This document shows, in pieces, positions 16,959 to 26,046 of a stretch of 61,138 nt of DNA. The notes beneath the pieces are model-generated. The model saw only the letters and a list, made by a program, of their open reading frames with translations, was not told the DNA's origin and did no database searches. How positions within the stretch are numbered: position 1 is the stretch's first letter; each line of letters opens with the position of its first letter. The stretch comes from Bacteroidetes bacterium GWF2_33_38. GTDB taxonomy: Bacteria > Bacteroidota > Bacteroidia > Bacteroidales > GWF2-33-38. The stretch spans positions 1 through 61,138 of the forward strand of contig MEOF01000058.1 of assembly GCA_001769505.1 (NCBI GenBank), in the 5' to 3' direction. The translations under genes were made by a program, and so were the position numbers.

Positions 16959-18890
16959 TTATTTCATTAATACTATTTTTTGCATAAACACACCCAAGGT
17001 TTCACCCTTTATAGCAATCGAATATACTCCATTGCTGTATTGAGATAAATCAAGAACAGATATGTTTTTTTCTTTAACAATTAGTCTTCCATAAATATCA
17101 TAGACCATTACTTCGTATTTTTCGTTTTTATTGATCTCTATATTCATTATCCTATCGGTTGGATTTGGAAAAATCGTTATTATATCGTCATTTTTTAGTT
17201 TCATAGTTTTGTTTTCTGTAGAATTATCAACTGTAACTTTAACATTGTCGGCATTTGTACAACCATTTTCGTCGGTAACCATTACTTCATAAATTGTTGT
17301 GGTATCAGGTGTTACCGATATTACTGATGTGTTTTCGTTTGTACTCCAACTATATGTTTCGCCACCTGATGCAATTAGTGTTACCGATTCTCCTTCATCA
17401 ATAGTTACATCATTACCAGCATTTGCTTCTGGTAATGGATTTACGTTCACTTGAATTGATGATTCATCGGAACAACCAACATTTGTATTTGTGATTACTA
17501 CATTAAAGGTTGTTGTAACTGTTGGCGAAAAAGTTGGATTTTGCAAACTCGAAGTAAAACCTGTTGGCGATGATGTCCATGAATACGTGTAAGTTGGGCT
17601 TGTTTCTGTAACCGAAGTAGCCGAAGAACTTAAATTTACATTTGTGCCTGCACATGTTTCTGAATCAGAGGTACTGCAAGTTGCTTTTGGACCACGAACA
17701 TAACATTTTTCGTAACGGTACGCATGAGGAACCGTTCCACTAATTGTTTTCGACCACAAAGTTGTTCCACTTGAATTAACTTCAATAACATAGGACGCCA
17801 TAGATGGAATGCACATTAATGAGTTTCCATTTGGTAGTTGTTGTGAATTTCCCATATTATTTGCACTATAACTAGAGGAATATTGGTAGTTGTAAGTTGA
17901 TGGCACATAGCTTGAACTTGAAAGTTCATAGCTTGATGGATTCCAAATTGTAAATGCTGATTTTCCACTTGTTCCGCCTTTATTGTTAAATGCACACAAA
18001 TAGTTTGGGTAATTTGGATTCTCTGATGAAACCCAATGAGCATCGTGAACTACGTCAAATATTGTTGTTCCAGTAGCATCGTAATTACTAGGATTTCCCC
18101 AACGATACAAAAAGTCTCCTCCTTTATTTAAATTTCCTCCTACATGACTTGCTGCTTCCGCTGTAGTGGTGCTATGATCGATCACGAAGACTTCGTTAGG
18201 ATAATGCATACTTACTACAATTTGATCGAGTTCTTCGTTGTAATCAATACCATTCATGTGAAAGCGGTCTTGCCCTGAACTACAATTTATATCCATCAAC
18301 TGTGGTGCGTTTTTAACGTCAGGTATATAATTATCTTTTGCTGAACTATATTCTTGACAGAGATGATCCCATAACTTCCATTCCCAAACAATTGTTCCGC
18401 TTGATGCTCCAGTAGGTTTTACTTCTATTATTTTTTCAGAATATATTCCTTGTGATGCACTTGAAGCTCCAGCTTGTGTGGCTTGAGTTGATGACTTTAC
18501 ATCGTACGAAATCATAAGTACATTGCCATTTGGCATTGGACATATATCATGATGTAGGCAGTAAGTTGATGATGAATAAGTATACGTCCACGCAATAGTT
18601 CCGTCCCATGCTATTTTTTGAACTTTTCCGGTTAAACCACCTCCACTCAACGCATTTCCTGTATTTGTAACCGACCTTACAATAGTGTCTCCAGAAATTA
18701 AGTAAGCCGAATATCCAGTATTTGAACCTAAGCTAGTCCACGATTTAAAAGTAGTTCCATTGGTGTCAATTAAATACGCAGTTGCCGTGTTTTGAGGAGA
18801 ATAAAATGTGTACAAACCCCATTGTTGGGCTACTAGACTTGTATTCGCAAGAATGCTAATTAATAAAATGAGTAAAAAAGATTTTTTCAT
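16959..18890 (-). CDS. T9SS-exported arylsulfotransferase (ASST)-like protein
   Basis: 643 residues: signal peptide to about 21; a six-bladed-propeller-type ASST domain (about 22-405) with DGTIAWTYTYSSSTYCLHHD, HMNGIDYNEELDQIVVSMH, GDFLYRWGNP and FDVVHDAHWV; one or two Ig/PKD-like domains rich in Thr/Ser (about 410-560); and a T9SS sorting domain (IFPNPTDRIMNIEI). ASSTs move sulfate between phenols using a catalytic His; His residues are present in the expected strand contexts, but I cannot confirm the catalytic one. Known ASSTs are periplasmic, so a surface-exported form is notable. First gene of the minus-strand run. Confidence 0.82.
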   Translation of the reverse strand: MKKSFLLILLISILANTSLVAQQWGLYTFYSPQNTATAYLIDTNGTTFKSWTSLGSNTGYSAYLISGDTIVRSVTNTGNALSGGGLTGKVQKIAWDGTIAWTYTYSSSTYCLHHDICPMPNGNVLMISYDVKSSTQATQAGASSASQGIYSEKIIEVKPTGASSGTIVWEWKLWDHLCQEYSSAKDNYIPDVKNAPQLMDINCSSGQDRFHMNGIDYNEELDQIVVSMHYPNEVFVIDHSTTTAEAASHVGGNLNKGGDFLYRWGNPSNYDATGTTIFDVVHDAHWVSSENPNYPNYLCAFNNKGGTSGKSAFTIWNPSSYELSSSSYVPSTYNYQYSSSYSANNMGNSQQLPNGNSLMCIPSMASYVIEVNSSGTTLWSKTISGTVPHAYRYEKCYVRGPKATCSTSDSETCAGTNVNLSSSATSVTETSPTYTYSWTSSPTGFTSSLQNPTFSPTVTTTFNVVITNTNVGCSDESSIQVNVNPLPEANAGNDVTIDEGESVTLIASGGETYSWSTNENTSVISVTPDTTTIYEVMVTDENGCTNADNVKVTVDNSTENKTMKLKNDDIITIFPNPTDRIMNIEINKNEKYEVMVYDIYGRLIVKEKNISVLDLSQYSNGVYSIAIKGETLGVFMQKIVLMK

Positions 18891-19058
18891 GTTACATTAG
18901 TTTAAGTTTGTCAATATATTGTCGATTTTCATCAAAATTTTATAAAAATTATTTGAAGGTAATGCAAAACACAAATTCATGCTTTGTAAAATCGATAATT
19001 TGACACATATTCATGATGAATTGTAATTATTTAACGAAAATAGATTGCTTGTTTTCTG

Positions 19059-19087
19059 AATTTTAAACTTTCTGAAAGTTTAAAATT
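19059..19087. repeat. Perfect 14-1-14 palindrome
   Basis: Positions 19059-19072 are the exact reverse complement of 19074-19087 around one central base. The site lies between the ASST gene (leftward) and the open frame starting at 19099 (rightward). It resembles the palindrome at 922-954 in form, not in sequence. An operator or a bidirectional hairpin are both possible. Confidence 0.5.
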
Positions 19088-19098
19088 TAAATGTACAT

Positions 19099-19440
19099 TT
19101 GAAAGATGAAATAATTACAACTCTTTATTTTTCTAGTAATGTAGAGGATGTTTTATCCAAGATATGTCAAATTCTTAATATAAAAAACACAACTCTGCTA
19201 ATTTCTGTTCTTAATAAAAATATTGGGAAATATATATGTTTTGATAATTTGGGAAATTATGAAGTATTTAATGATTTTTGGGAAATGAAAGAAAGTTCAA
19301 AATTATTGATAACTAGCCCAAATATATCCAACATTCCCCCGTTCTCCGTAGCTTATCCCAAGCATAGTCGTTGCTGTTTGGCGAAGCATCTGCTTCGTCA
19401 AATTAGATTTTTGCAGCTTTTGCTACATACAATAATATAA
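19099..19440 (+). pseudogene. Orphan reading frame ending in an interspersed repeat
   Basis: 113 codons from a TTG start, with no ATG in the early frame. The first 80 residues are ordinary in composition (NVEDVLSKICQILNIKNTT) but match no family I know. From about residue 81 the frame is translated repeat DNA (the palindromic element at 19348-19426), giving an unnatural tail rich in Cys, His and Arg. The likeliest reading is the 5' part of a gene truncated by repeat insertion; a real small protein cannot be excluded. Confidence 0.35.
19348..19426 (+). repeat. Compound palindromic repeat, copy 1
   Basis: Outer arms GTAGC (19348-19352) and GCTAC (19422-19426) enclose a strong inner hairpin, TTGGCGAAGC (19378-19387) and GCTTCGTCAA (19392-19401), around a four-base loop. 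A related copy lies at 37146-37205. It looks like a small interspersed element with a cruciform-type fold. Confidence 0.6.
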
Positions 19441-19570
19441 ATTATATTTGTAAAACATGACTCAAGCTTGTAAAATAAAAAATCAATTGGCATTGTACAC
19501 AACATACGTAAAGAACAAATTCTAAATTTGAACGAAGTATTATTAATATGCTATACTTTTTATTTAATAA

Positions 19571-19599
19571 TTTGCTTATTTTCGCCCTCGCTAATTTTT
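19571..19599 (+). promoter_or_regulatory. Candidate promoter of the DedA gene
   Basis: TTTG at 19571-19574 is followed after 17 bases by TAATTTTT (19592-19599), one mismatch from TAnnTTTG. The spacing fits the Bacteroidota -33/-7 promoter, and the ATG follows at 19614. Confidence 0.4.
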
Positions 19600-19613
19600 T
19601 ATAAAATAATAAA

Positions 19614-20273
19614 ATGCTAGACCTTATTAAAATTCTTATCGACTTCATACTTCACATTGATGTGCATTTAGCTCAAATTGTAAGCGATTATCAATATTGG
19701 ACATACCTAATTTTGTTTCTGATAATTTTTTGCGAAACGGGTTTAGTTGTTACACCATTTTTACCAGGCGATTCCTTGCTTTTTGCAGCTGGAGCAATTG
19801 CGGCTCTCGATGGAAATCCTTTGAATGTTTACACTGTCGTTTTACTTTTAATGGCTGCTGCATTCATTGGAGATAACGTAAATTATTCAGTCGGGAAATT
19901 TTTAGGCGACAAGGTTTACGCAAAAAATTATAAACTCATAAAACGTGAATATTTAGATAAAACACAAGGTTTTTACGAAAAACATGGAGGGAAAACACTT
20001 ATAATTGCTCGTTTTATGCCAATTATTAGAACATTTGCTCCTTTTGTTGCCGGAGTTGGCAAAATGACCTACAAAAAATTTCTGATGTTTTGTATAATTG
20101 GAAATGTTATTTGGGTAAACTCATTTACCTTTGCCGGATATTTTTTTGGAAACATTCCAATGATAAAAAAGAATTTTTCGCTCGTTATTTTTCTTATCAT
20201 AATTGTATCATTGCTTCCTACTTTTTATGCAATCATCAAGCAATTTTTAGATAGGAAAAAGAAAACGGCTTAA
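19614..20273 (+). CDS. DedA/VTT-domain membrane protein
   Basis: 219 residues with four to six membrane segments. DedA hallmarks in order: FCETGLVVTPFLPGDSLLF (about 40-58), GDNVNYSVGKFLGDK (about 86-100), FYEKHGGKTLIIARFMP and RTFAPFVAGVGKM (about 120-155). DedA proteins are proton-dependent membrane transporters; several recycle undecaprenyl phosphate or flip lipids. The acidic Glu and the Arg residues of the family are present. Stands alone between a degenerate repeat region and the M3 peptidase gene. Confidence 0.9.
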   Translation: MLDLIKILIDFILHIDVHLAQIVSDYQYWTYLILFLIIFCETGLVVTPFLPGDSLLFAAGAIAALDGNPLNVYTVVLLLMAAAFIGDNVNYSVGKFLGDKVYAKNYKLIKREYLDKTQGFYEKHGGKTLIIARFMPIIRTFAPFVAGVGKMTYKKFLMFCIIGNVIWVNSFTFAGYFFGNIPMIKKNFSLVIFLIIIVSLLPTFYAIIKQFLDRKKKTA

Positions 20274-20457
20274 GTTTTTGCGATACATTTCAATCTTCAT
20301 CAAAAATTATTGTATTCGATTTTTGAATTTTATACCTTCACGTCTTAAATTAATAAAATTATATATGAAATAGCCATGAGAAAAAATTTCACATCAAACG
20401 AAATGATTACCTCAGGCGTATTCCATGTGGCAAATTAAAAAACTAATACACACACAC

Positions 20458-22590
20458 ATGAAAAATTATTTTTTATTACCAATCCTATTAATTATGGCAG
20501 TATCGTCGTGTCAGTCGCCCGAGGGTGAAGAAAAAAAACTTGTAGAAACTCAAAATCCACTTTTGATGGAGTACAATACTCCTTTTCAAGTTCCGCCTTT
20601 CGATAAAATAAAAGTTGAACATTACATACCTGCTTTCGAAGAAGGAATAAAACAGCACGATGCTGAAATAGCTGCGATTGTTTCAAATACCGAAGAACCA
20701 ACCTTCGAAAATACTATTTTAGCAATGGACAATGCAGGCGAGTTGTTAGAAAATGTATCGGCTGTTTTTTTTAATCTAAACGAAACCGATACAGATGATA
20801 AAATGCAGGAAGTTGCTCGCCAAGTAACCCCTTTATTGACAAAACACGGAGATAATATCTCAATGAACCTCGATTTGTTTAAAAAAATAAAAACGGTTTA
20901 TGAGAAACGAAACGAAAGCAATCTCGATTCGTCGCAGATAAGAGTCGTTGAAAAATATTACGAAGATTTTGAACGAAGTGGAGCCAATCTTAATACCGAA
21001 GATCAATCAAAACTTAAAAAGTTGAACGAAGAAATTGCAAATCTTGAATTGCAATATGGCGAAAATTTATTAGCCGAAACCAACAATAATTTTGAATTAG
21101 TTATAGACAAGAAAGAAGACCTTGCCGGTTTGCCAAAAGGAGTAATTGATGCTGCTGCCGAAACTGCCAAAGAAATGGGAAAAGAAGGAAAATGGCTATT
21201 CAATCTAGGAAAACCAAGCTTGATTCCATTTTTGCAATATTCAGAAAAACGCGATTTGAGAGAAAAAATCTATCGTGGTTATTTCATGCGTGGCGATAAT
21301 AACAACAAATTCGATAACAAAGAAATAGCGGTAAAACTAGCTAAGTTGAGAGCACAAAAGGCAAACTTACTTGGATTCGAATCGCATGCAGCCTATGCAA
21401 TTGCTGAAAATATGGCCGAAACTCCCGAAAAAGTTTTTGAGTTTATAAATAAACTTTGGACTCCTGCATTGCAAAATGCAAAAAATGAAGTAAAAGAAAT
21501 GCAAGCAATTATCGACCGAGAAGGAGGTAAATTTAAACTTGCTTCGTGGGATTGGTGGTATTATGCCGAAAAACTAAAAAAAGAAAAATACAATTTGGAA
21601 GAATCTGAACTAACTCCGTATTTTGTTGCTGAAAATGTAAAAGGAGGAATGTTTTGGACTGCTACTCAATTGTATGGAATTCAGTTCGAAAAATTGAAAG
21701 ATATTCCTGTTTATAACCCCGAAGTTGAGGTTTATGAGGTAAAAGAAGCAAACGGAAATCACATCGGTTTGTTGTTTCTTGATTTTTATCCTCGTGCCAG
21801 CAAAGGTCCGGGAGCTTGGTGCACGAGTTTTCGCGAAGCTGGTTACAACGACGAAGGTAAACGAGTTCATCCACTTTCATCAATTTCGTGCAGTTTTACT
21901 AAACCAACGGCAGATACTCCTTCGCTGTTGACTTGGGACGAAGTTACTACTATGTTTCACGAATTTGGACACGCATTACACGGATTATTTACCGATGGAA
22001 AATATAGAAAAACAGCAGGTGTTGTTCCTCGCGATTATGTTGAATTACCTTCGCAAGTAATGGAAAATTGGGCTAGCGACCCAGCTGTAATGAAACAATA
22101 TGCAAAACACTACAAAACCGGAGAAATTATTCCAGACGAATTGATTGAAAAACTTCAAAAAAGCGGAAAATTTAATCAAGGATTCGAAACTGTCGAATAT
22201 CTTGCGGCTTCACTCTTAGACTTAGAATGGCATTCGCTTAAAGGCGATGAAAACATAAGCGATGCAAATGCTTTTGAAAATCAAATTATGAAAAAATATG
22301 GTTTGATTGAAGAAATTATTCCTCGCTATCGTTCGACATATTTTTCTCATATTTTCAGCGGAGGATATTCAGCCGGATATTATGTATATATTTGGGCAGC
22401 AGTTCTTGATGCTGACGCTTTTAACGCATTCAAAGAATCGGGTGATATGTTTAATAAAGATTTAGCTGCTAAGTTCCGAAAACATTGTTTGTCGGAAGTT
22501 GGCGAAAACGAAGGAATGATTCAATATCGTAAATTCAGAGGTCAAGAGCCATCGGTTGAGCCTTTGTTGATACGAAGAGGGTTGAAATAA
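20458..22590 (+). CDS. M3-family metallopeptidase lipoprotein (Dcp-like)
   Basis: 710 residues from the ATG at 20458. The frame opens at 20425, but only the later ATG gives a lipoprotein signal with lipobox VSSC (Cys about residue 18). The M3 zinc site HEFGH begins at H501 (TTMFHEFGHALHG), with the downstream ELPSQVMENW motif giving the third ligand Glu. Overall length and order match bacterial peptidyl-dipeptidase Dcp, which clips dipeptides from peptide C-termini. The lipid anchor puts it in the periplasm or outer membrane, where it probably digests imported oligopeptides. A strong terminator hairpin follows one base after the stop. Confidence 0.92.
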   Translation: MKNYFLLPILLIMAVSSCQSPEGEEKKLVETQNPLLMEYNTPFQVPPFDKIKVEHYIPAFEEGIKQHDAEIAAIVSNTEEPTFENTILAMDNAGELLENVSAVFFNLNETDTDDKMQEVARQVTPLLTKHGDNISMNLDLFKKIKTVYEKRNESNLDSSQIRVVEKYYEDFERSGANLNTEDQSKLKKLNEEIANLELQYGENLLAETNNNFELVIDKKEDLAGLPKGVIDAAAETAKEMGKEGKWLFNLGKPSLIPFLQYSEKRDLREKIYRGYFMRGDNNNKFDNKEIAVKLAKLRAQKANLLGFESHAAYAIAENMAETPEKVFEFINKLWTPALQNAKNEVKEMQAIIDREGGKFKLASWDWWYYAEKLKKEKYNLEESELTPYFVAENVKGGMFWTATQLYGIQFEKLKDIPVYNPEVEVYEVKEANGNHIGLLFLDFYPRASKGPGAWCTSFREAGYNDEGKRVHPLSSISCSFTKPTADTPSLLTWDEVTTMFHEFGHALHGLFTDGKYRKTAGVVPRDYVELPSQVMENWASDPAVMKQYAKHYKTGEIIPDELIEKLQKSGKFNQGFETVEYLAASLLDLEWHSLKGDENISDANAFENQIMKKYGLIEEIIPRYRSTYFSHIFSGGYSAGYYVYIWAAVLDADAFNAFKESGDMFNKDLAAKFRKHCLSEVGENEGMIQYRKFRGQEPSVEPLLIRRGLK

Positions 22591-22619
22591 AAAAAAAGCA
22601 GGTTAAGCCTGCTTTTTTT
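22591..22619 (+). terminator. Rho-independent terminator of the M3 peptidase gene
   Basis: A7-GCAGG pairs with CCTGC-T7 around the loop TTAAG, directly after the stop codon at 22590. Stem 12 bp counting A-T pairs. Confidence 0.85.
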
Positions 22620-22623
22620 ATTT

Positions 22624-22659
22624 CATTTTTTCAGAATACATCTGTATTTTGAAAAAATG
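22624..22659. repeat. 16-bp stem hairpin in the Dcp-ppdK gap
   Basis: Positions 22624-22639 pair with 22644-22659 (one G-T pair), four-base loop. It comes just after the terminator and before a run of alternating CATATATA. A second terminator or an interspersed hairpin are the plain readings. Confidence 0.5.
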
Positions 22660-22833
22660 CTCATATATACATATATATTCCGTTTTATGCATAAATTCAT
22701 GCTTTTTTTTTAATAAAATATCGCATTTAAAATTAGAAATATCAAAAAAAAATTCGCAATTTTGGAGACTTTCTGTCTTTTAAAACAAGAAGAGGAAATT
22801 CTGAAATTTTAATATTAATATAAAAAAATTACT

Positions 22834-25554
22834 ATGTCAAACGTTAAAAGAGTCTATACATTCGGAAACGGAAAAGCCGAAGGTAAAGCAGACATGAAAA
22901 ACCTTTTAGGCGGTAAAGGAGCAAACCTTGCCGAAATGAATTTAGTTGGAATTCCAGTTCCTGCAGGATTCACAATCACAACCGATGTTTGTACCGAATA
23001 TAACAAACTAGGAAAAGATGCAGTGGTTGCATTGTTGAAATCAGAAGTTGAAGCAGCTATGATTGAAACAGAAAAAATTATGAATGCTAAATTTGGAGCA
23101 AAAGGCGATGCATTTCCACTATTGGTTTCTGTACGTTCTGGAGCAAGAGCTTCGATGCCAGGTATGATGAATACAATTTTAAACCTTGGTATGAACGACG
23201 ATACAGTAAAAATCGTTGCAGAAAAGTCGAAAAACGAAAAATTTGCGTACGATTCATATCGCCGTTTTATTCAAATGTATGGCGATGTTGTTATGGAAGT
23301 TGTTGCTGAAGAAGGTCAACATTGCCCATTCGAACAAGTTTTAGATAGAGTTAAAAAAACGAAAGGATATGCTTCTGATACAGATTTTACAGTTGCAGAC
23401 TTAAAAGGTATTGTTGAAGATTTTAAAGCAGTCGTTAGAAAAAAAGCAGGAAAAGATTTTCCAACAAATCCTTGGGATCAACTTTGGGGAGCTATTTGTG
23501 CAGTATTTGATTCTTGGAATACCGAAAGAGCAATTCTTTACCGTAAAATGGAAAAAATTCCAAGTGAATGGGGAACTGCAGTAAATGTTCAAGCAATGGT
23601 TTATGGCAATATGGGAAGTAACTCTGCAACAGGAGTTTGTTTTTCTCGTGATGCAGCAACTGGCGAAGATATTTTCAACGGCGAATATTTAATTGACGCT
23701 CAAGGCGAAGATGTTGTTTCTGGTGTACGTACTCCACAAGAAATTACAATCGAGGGTTCAAAAAGATGGGCCGAAAGAGCAGGAATTTCAGAAAACGAAA
23801 GAGTTTCAAAATTCCCATCATTACAAGAAGCAATGCCAAAAGTATATGCTGATTTAGATGCTGTTCAAACAAAATTAGAAAACCATTATCACGATATGCA
23901 AGATATGGAGTTCACTATTCAAGATGGTAAACTTTGGATGTTGCAAACACGTAACGGAAAACGTACTGGAGCAGCAATGGTTCGTATGGCTGTTGAAATG
24001 GTTGAACAAGGTTTAATTGATGAAAAAACAGCAATTTTACGTCAAGAGCCAAACAAATTGGACGAATTATTACACCCAGTTTTCGAAAAATCTGCAAAAG
24101 CAGGAGCAAAAATTTTATCAAAAGGTTTACCAGCATCACCAGGTGCAGCAACCGGAAAAGTTGTTTTCACGGCAAGTGATGCAGAAGAATGGGCTGCAAG
24201 AGGTGAAAAAGTTATTTTAGTTCGTCGCGAAACATCTCCTGAAGATTTAAAAGGAATGTATGCTGCTGAAGGTATTTTAACTGAACGTGGTGGAATGACA
24301 TCTCACGCTGCAGTTGTTGCTCGTGGTATGGGGAAATGTTGTATTTCAAGTGCTGCAGGAATTTCTGTTTCTCACACTTCACTTACAATTAACGGAAGAG
24401 TAATTAAAGAAGGCGAATATATTTCATTAGATGGTTCTACAGGTATTGTTTACGACGGAAAAGTTGCAACAATTACTCCAAAATTAGATGGTGATTTCGG
24501 AAAATTAATGGTAATTGCTGACAAACACACAAAAATGTATGTTAGAACAAATGCTGACACTCCACACGATGCAAAATTAGCTCGTGAATTTGGTGCAAAA
24601 GGTATTGGTCTTTGCCGTACAGAGCACATGTTTTTCGAAGGCGACAGAATTTGGGCTATTCGTGAAATGATTTTAGCTGACGATGTTGCAGGACGTAAAA
24701 AAGCATTAGCAAAATTATTACCTATTCAACGAGAAGATTTTTATGGAATTTTAGAAGCTATGGACGGATTTGGTGTAACCATTCGTTTATTAGATCCACC
24801 ATTACATGAGTTCACTCCAAACGATGCTCCATCGCAAAAAGAAATGGCTCAAAAGTTAGGTGTTACAGAAGCATTAGTAAAAGCAAAAGTTGATTCGTTA
24901 CACGAATTTAACCCAATGTTAGGTCACCGTGGTTGCCGTTTAGGAAACACATATCCTGAAATTACCGAAATGCAAGCAAGAGCAATTATTGAAGCAGCTT
25001 GTGATTTGAAGAAAAAAGGAATGAATCCAAAACCGGAAATTATGGTTCCGTTGATTGGTACAGTTGAAGAATATGTAATGCAAGAACAAATAATCAGAGA
25101 AACTGCTGAAAAAGTATTTGCTGAAAAAGGAGTAAAAGTTGATTATTTAGTTGGAACTATGATTGAAATTCCAAGAGCAGCTTTAACTGCTGACAAAATT
25201 GCAAAACACGCTGAATTCTTCTCATTTGGTACAAACGACTTAACTCAAATGACATTCGGTTATAGCCGTGATGACGCAGGAAAATTCTTACCAATCTATA
25301 TTGAAAAAGGAATTTTGAAAAACGATCCTTTCCAAATATTAGATCAAGAAGGTGTTGGTCAATTGGTTGAAATGGCAACTACAAAAGGTAGAAGTGCAAA
25401 TCCAAAATTAAAAGTTGGTATTTGTGGCGAACATGGTGGCGAACCATCATCGGTTGGATTCTGTGGAAAAGTAGGAATGGACTATGTTTCTTGCTCTCCA
25501 TTTAGAGTTCCAATCGCTAGATTAGCTGCTGCTCAATCGGCTTTGAGAAAATAA
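22834..25554 (+). CDS. ppdK: Pyruvate, phosphate dikinase
   Basis: 906 residues, full length. N-terminal ATP-grasp nucleotide domain (about 1-340, KGANLAEM near 30), central phospho-His domain with GGMTSHAAVVARGMG (catalytic H491), and C-terminal PEP/pyruvate barrel with GLCRTEHMF, FGTNDLTQMTFGYSRDD and the catalytic Cys region GICGEHGGEP (C864). Reversibly converts pyruvate + ATP + Pi to PEP + AMP + PPi in the cytoplasm. No regulatory partner gene is nearby. Codon use is strongly biased, as expected of a highly expressed gene. Pyruvate kinase lies 8 kb downstream, so both PEP-pyruvate routes are present. Confidence 0.97.
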   Translation: MSNVKRVYTFGNGKAEGKADMKNLLGGKGANLAEMNLVGIPVPAGFTITTDVCTEYNKLGKDAVVALLKSEVEAAMIETEKIMNAKFGAKGDAFPLLVSVRSGARASMPGMMNTILNLGMNDDTVKIVAEKSKNEKFAYDSYRRFIQMYGDVVMEVVAEEGQHCPFEQVLDRVKKTKGYASDTDFTVADLKGIVEDFKAVVRKKAGKDFPTNPWDQLWGAICAVFDSWNTERAILYRKMEKIPSEWGTAVNVQAMVYGNMGSNSATGVCFSRDAATGEDIFNGEYLIDAQGEDVVSGVRTPQEITIEGSKRWAERAGISENERVSKFPSLQEAMPKVYADLDAVQTKLENHYHDMQDMEFTIQDGKLWMLQTRNGKRTGAAMVRMAVEMVEQGLIDEKTAILRQEPNKLDELLHPVFEKSAKAGAKILSKGLPASPGAATGKVVFTASDAEEWAARGEKVILVRRETSPEDLKGMYAAEGILTERGGMTSHAAVVARGMGKCCISSAAGISVSHTSLTINGRVIKEGEYISLDGSTGIVYDGKVATITPKLDGDFGKLMVIADKHTKMYVRTNADTPHDAKLAREFGAKGIGLCRTEHMFFEGDRIWAIREMILADDVAGRKKALAKLLPIQREDFYGILEAMDGFGVTIRLLDPPLHEFTPNDAPSQKEMAQKLGVTEALVKAKVDSLHEFNPMLGHRGCRLGNTYPEITEMQARAIIEAACDLKKKGMNPKPEIMVPLIGTVEEYVMQEQIIRETAEKVFAEKGVKVDYLVGTMIEIPRAALTADKIAKHAEFFSFGTNDLTQMTFGYSRDDAGKFLPIYIEKGILKNDPFQILDQEGVGQLVEMATTKGRSANPKLKVGICGEHGGEPSSVGFCGKVGMDYVSCSPFRVPIARLAAAQSALRK

Positions 25555-25616
25555 AAATAGTTGATAGGTTGATGAGCTTATAGATTTAACTTTTAACTCA
25601 CAACTTGTAACTAATT

Positions 25617-25664
25617 AAAAACAAAAAAGCAGGAATGTTTATACGTTCCAGCTTTTTTGTTTTT
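25617..25664 (+). terminator. Terminator of ppdK
   Basis: An A-rich arm with GCAGGAA pairs with TTCCAGC and a T-rich arm (25646-25664); one A-A mismatch lies in the stem. Placed 63 bases after the ppdK stop. Confidence 0.7.
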
Positions 25665-25744
25665 AATCAACGAGTCAATATTAAAAAAACGCTGATGAAA
25701 TAGCTGATTTAACAGGTCTTTTAATGGTATAAATCGAAAAACTT

Positions 25745-25795
25745 AATTGACCGCAGAGTTCAAAGGAATTGAAACTCTACTTGAAAAAAAATTAC
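25745..25795 (+). repeat. Direct repeat bracketing the toxin-antitoxin pair, left copy
   Basis: A 51-base unit with core GTTCAAAGGAATTGAAAC, itself partly palindromic (AGAGTT...AACTCT). It recurs in the same orientation at 26678-26726 with about four substitutions and a shorter A-run. The two copies enclose the toxin-antitoxin genes. Confidence 0.7.
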
Positions 25796-25796
25796 C

Positions 25797-25829
25797 AAAC
25801 CTCCAAAGTTTCAAAAACCTTGGAGGTTT
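25797..25829. repeat. Hairpin repeat AAACCTCCAA/TTGGAGGTTT
   Basis: A perfect 10-bp inverted repeat around a 13-base loop, of a kind common between Bacteroidota genes. Confidence 0.6.
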
Positions 25830-25845
25830 TTTCCAATATATGATA

Positions 25846-25877
25846 TCTTTCCAAAAGTTTTAGAACTTTCGGAAAGA
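25846..25877. repeat. Hairpin repeat TCTTTCC/GGAAAGA
   Basis: A seven-bp outer stem continues inward through AAAGTT/AACTTT with one mismatch around the loop TTAG. Confidence 0.55.
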
Positions 25878-25918
25878 TGAAAAACAAAGCCAAATAAAAT
25901 AATTCCTATATTTGTTAA

Positions 25919-25987
25919 ATGTCAGAAACGTATCAAATAAAAAACCAATCCCAAAATGTATATGAGCTTACCGACCTAGTAAAATAA
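25919..25987 (+). pseudogene. Possible 5' relic of a Y1 (IS200/REP-type) transposase gene
   Basis: 22 codons beginning MSETYQIKNQ, then a stop. The opening resembles the N-terminus of Bacteroidota Y1 transposases (MSx.Y...N...YF.T pattern), though the downstream catalytic part is absent. A TATATTTG -7 box lies at 25907-25914, only four bases before the ATG. The match is short and from memory, so it may be chance. Confidence 0.3.
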
Positions 25988-26019
25988 CATTTGACTTGAT
26001 TTTACGTAGAAAAATGTAG

Positions 26020-26027
26020 TATCTTTG
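26020..26027 (+). promoter_or_regulatory. -7 box TATCTTTG of the toxin-antitoxin operon
   Basis: TATCTTTG fully matches TAnnTTTG. A TTG lies 21 bases upstream at a fitting -33 position. The antitoxin ATG follows 19 bases downstream. Confidence 0.6.
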
Positions 26028-26046
26028 TATTGTAAGAATTAGGACT

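Larger units (their letters stand above)
25555..26046. other. Repeat-rich intergenic stretch after ppdK
   Basis: This 492-base gap holds the ppdK terminator, a 51-base direct repeat (25745-25795), two hairpin repeats (25797-25829 and 25846-25877), a possible transposase 5' relic (25919-25987) and the toxin-antitoxin promoter. No intact gene is visible. Confidence 0.65.

Noticed and set aside
13433-18890. A polyphosphate-polymerase (VTC)/CotH cluster
   Set aside because: CotH is present, but no VTC-domain, DUF4956 or related genes are adjacent.
19442-19648. 68-codon minus-strand frame over the DedA promoter
   Set aside because: Overlaps the DedA start and the promoter; composition is that of AT-rich noncoding DNA.
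22624-22740. A riboswitch in the leader of ppdK
   Set aside because: The strong hairpin there lacks conserved loops and follows a terminator; it looks like an interspersed hairpin or second terminator.
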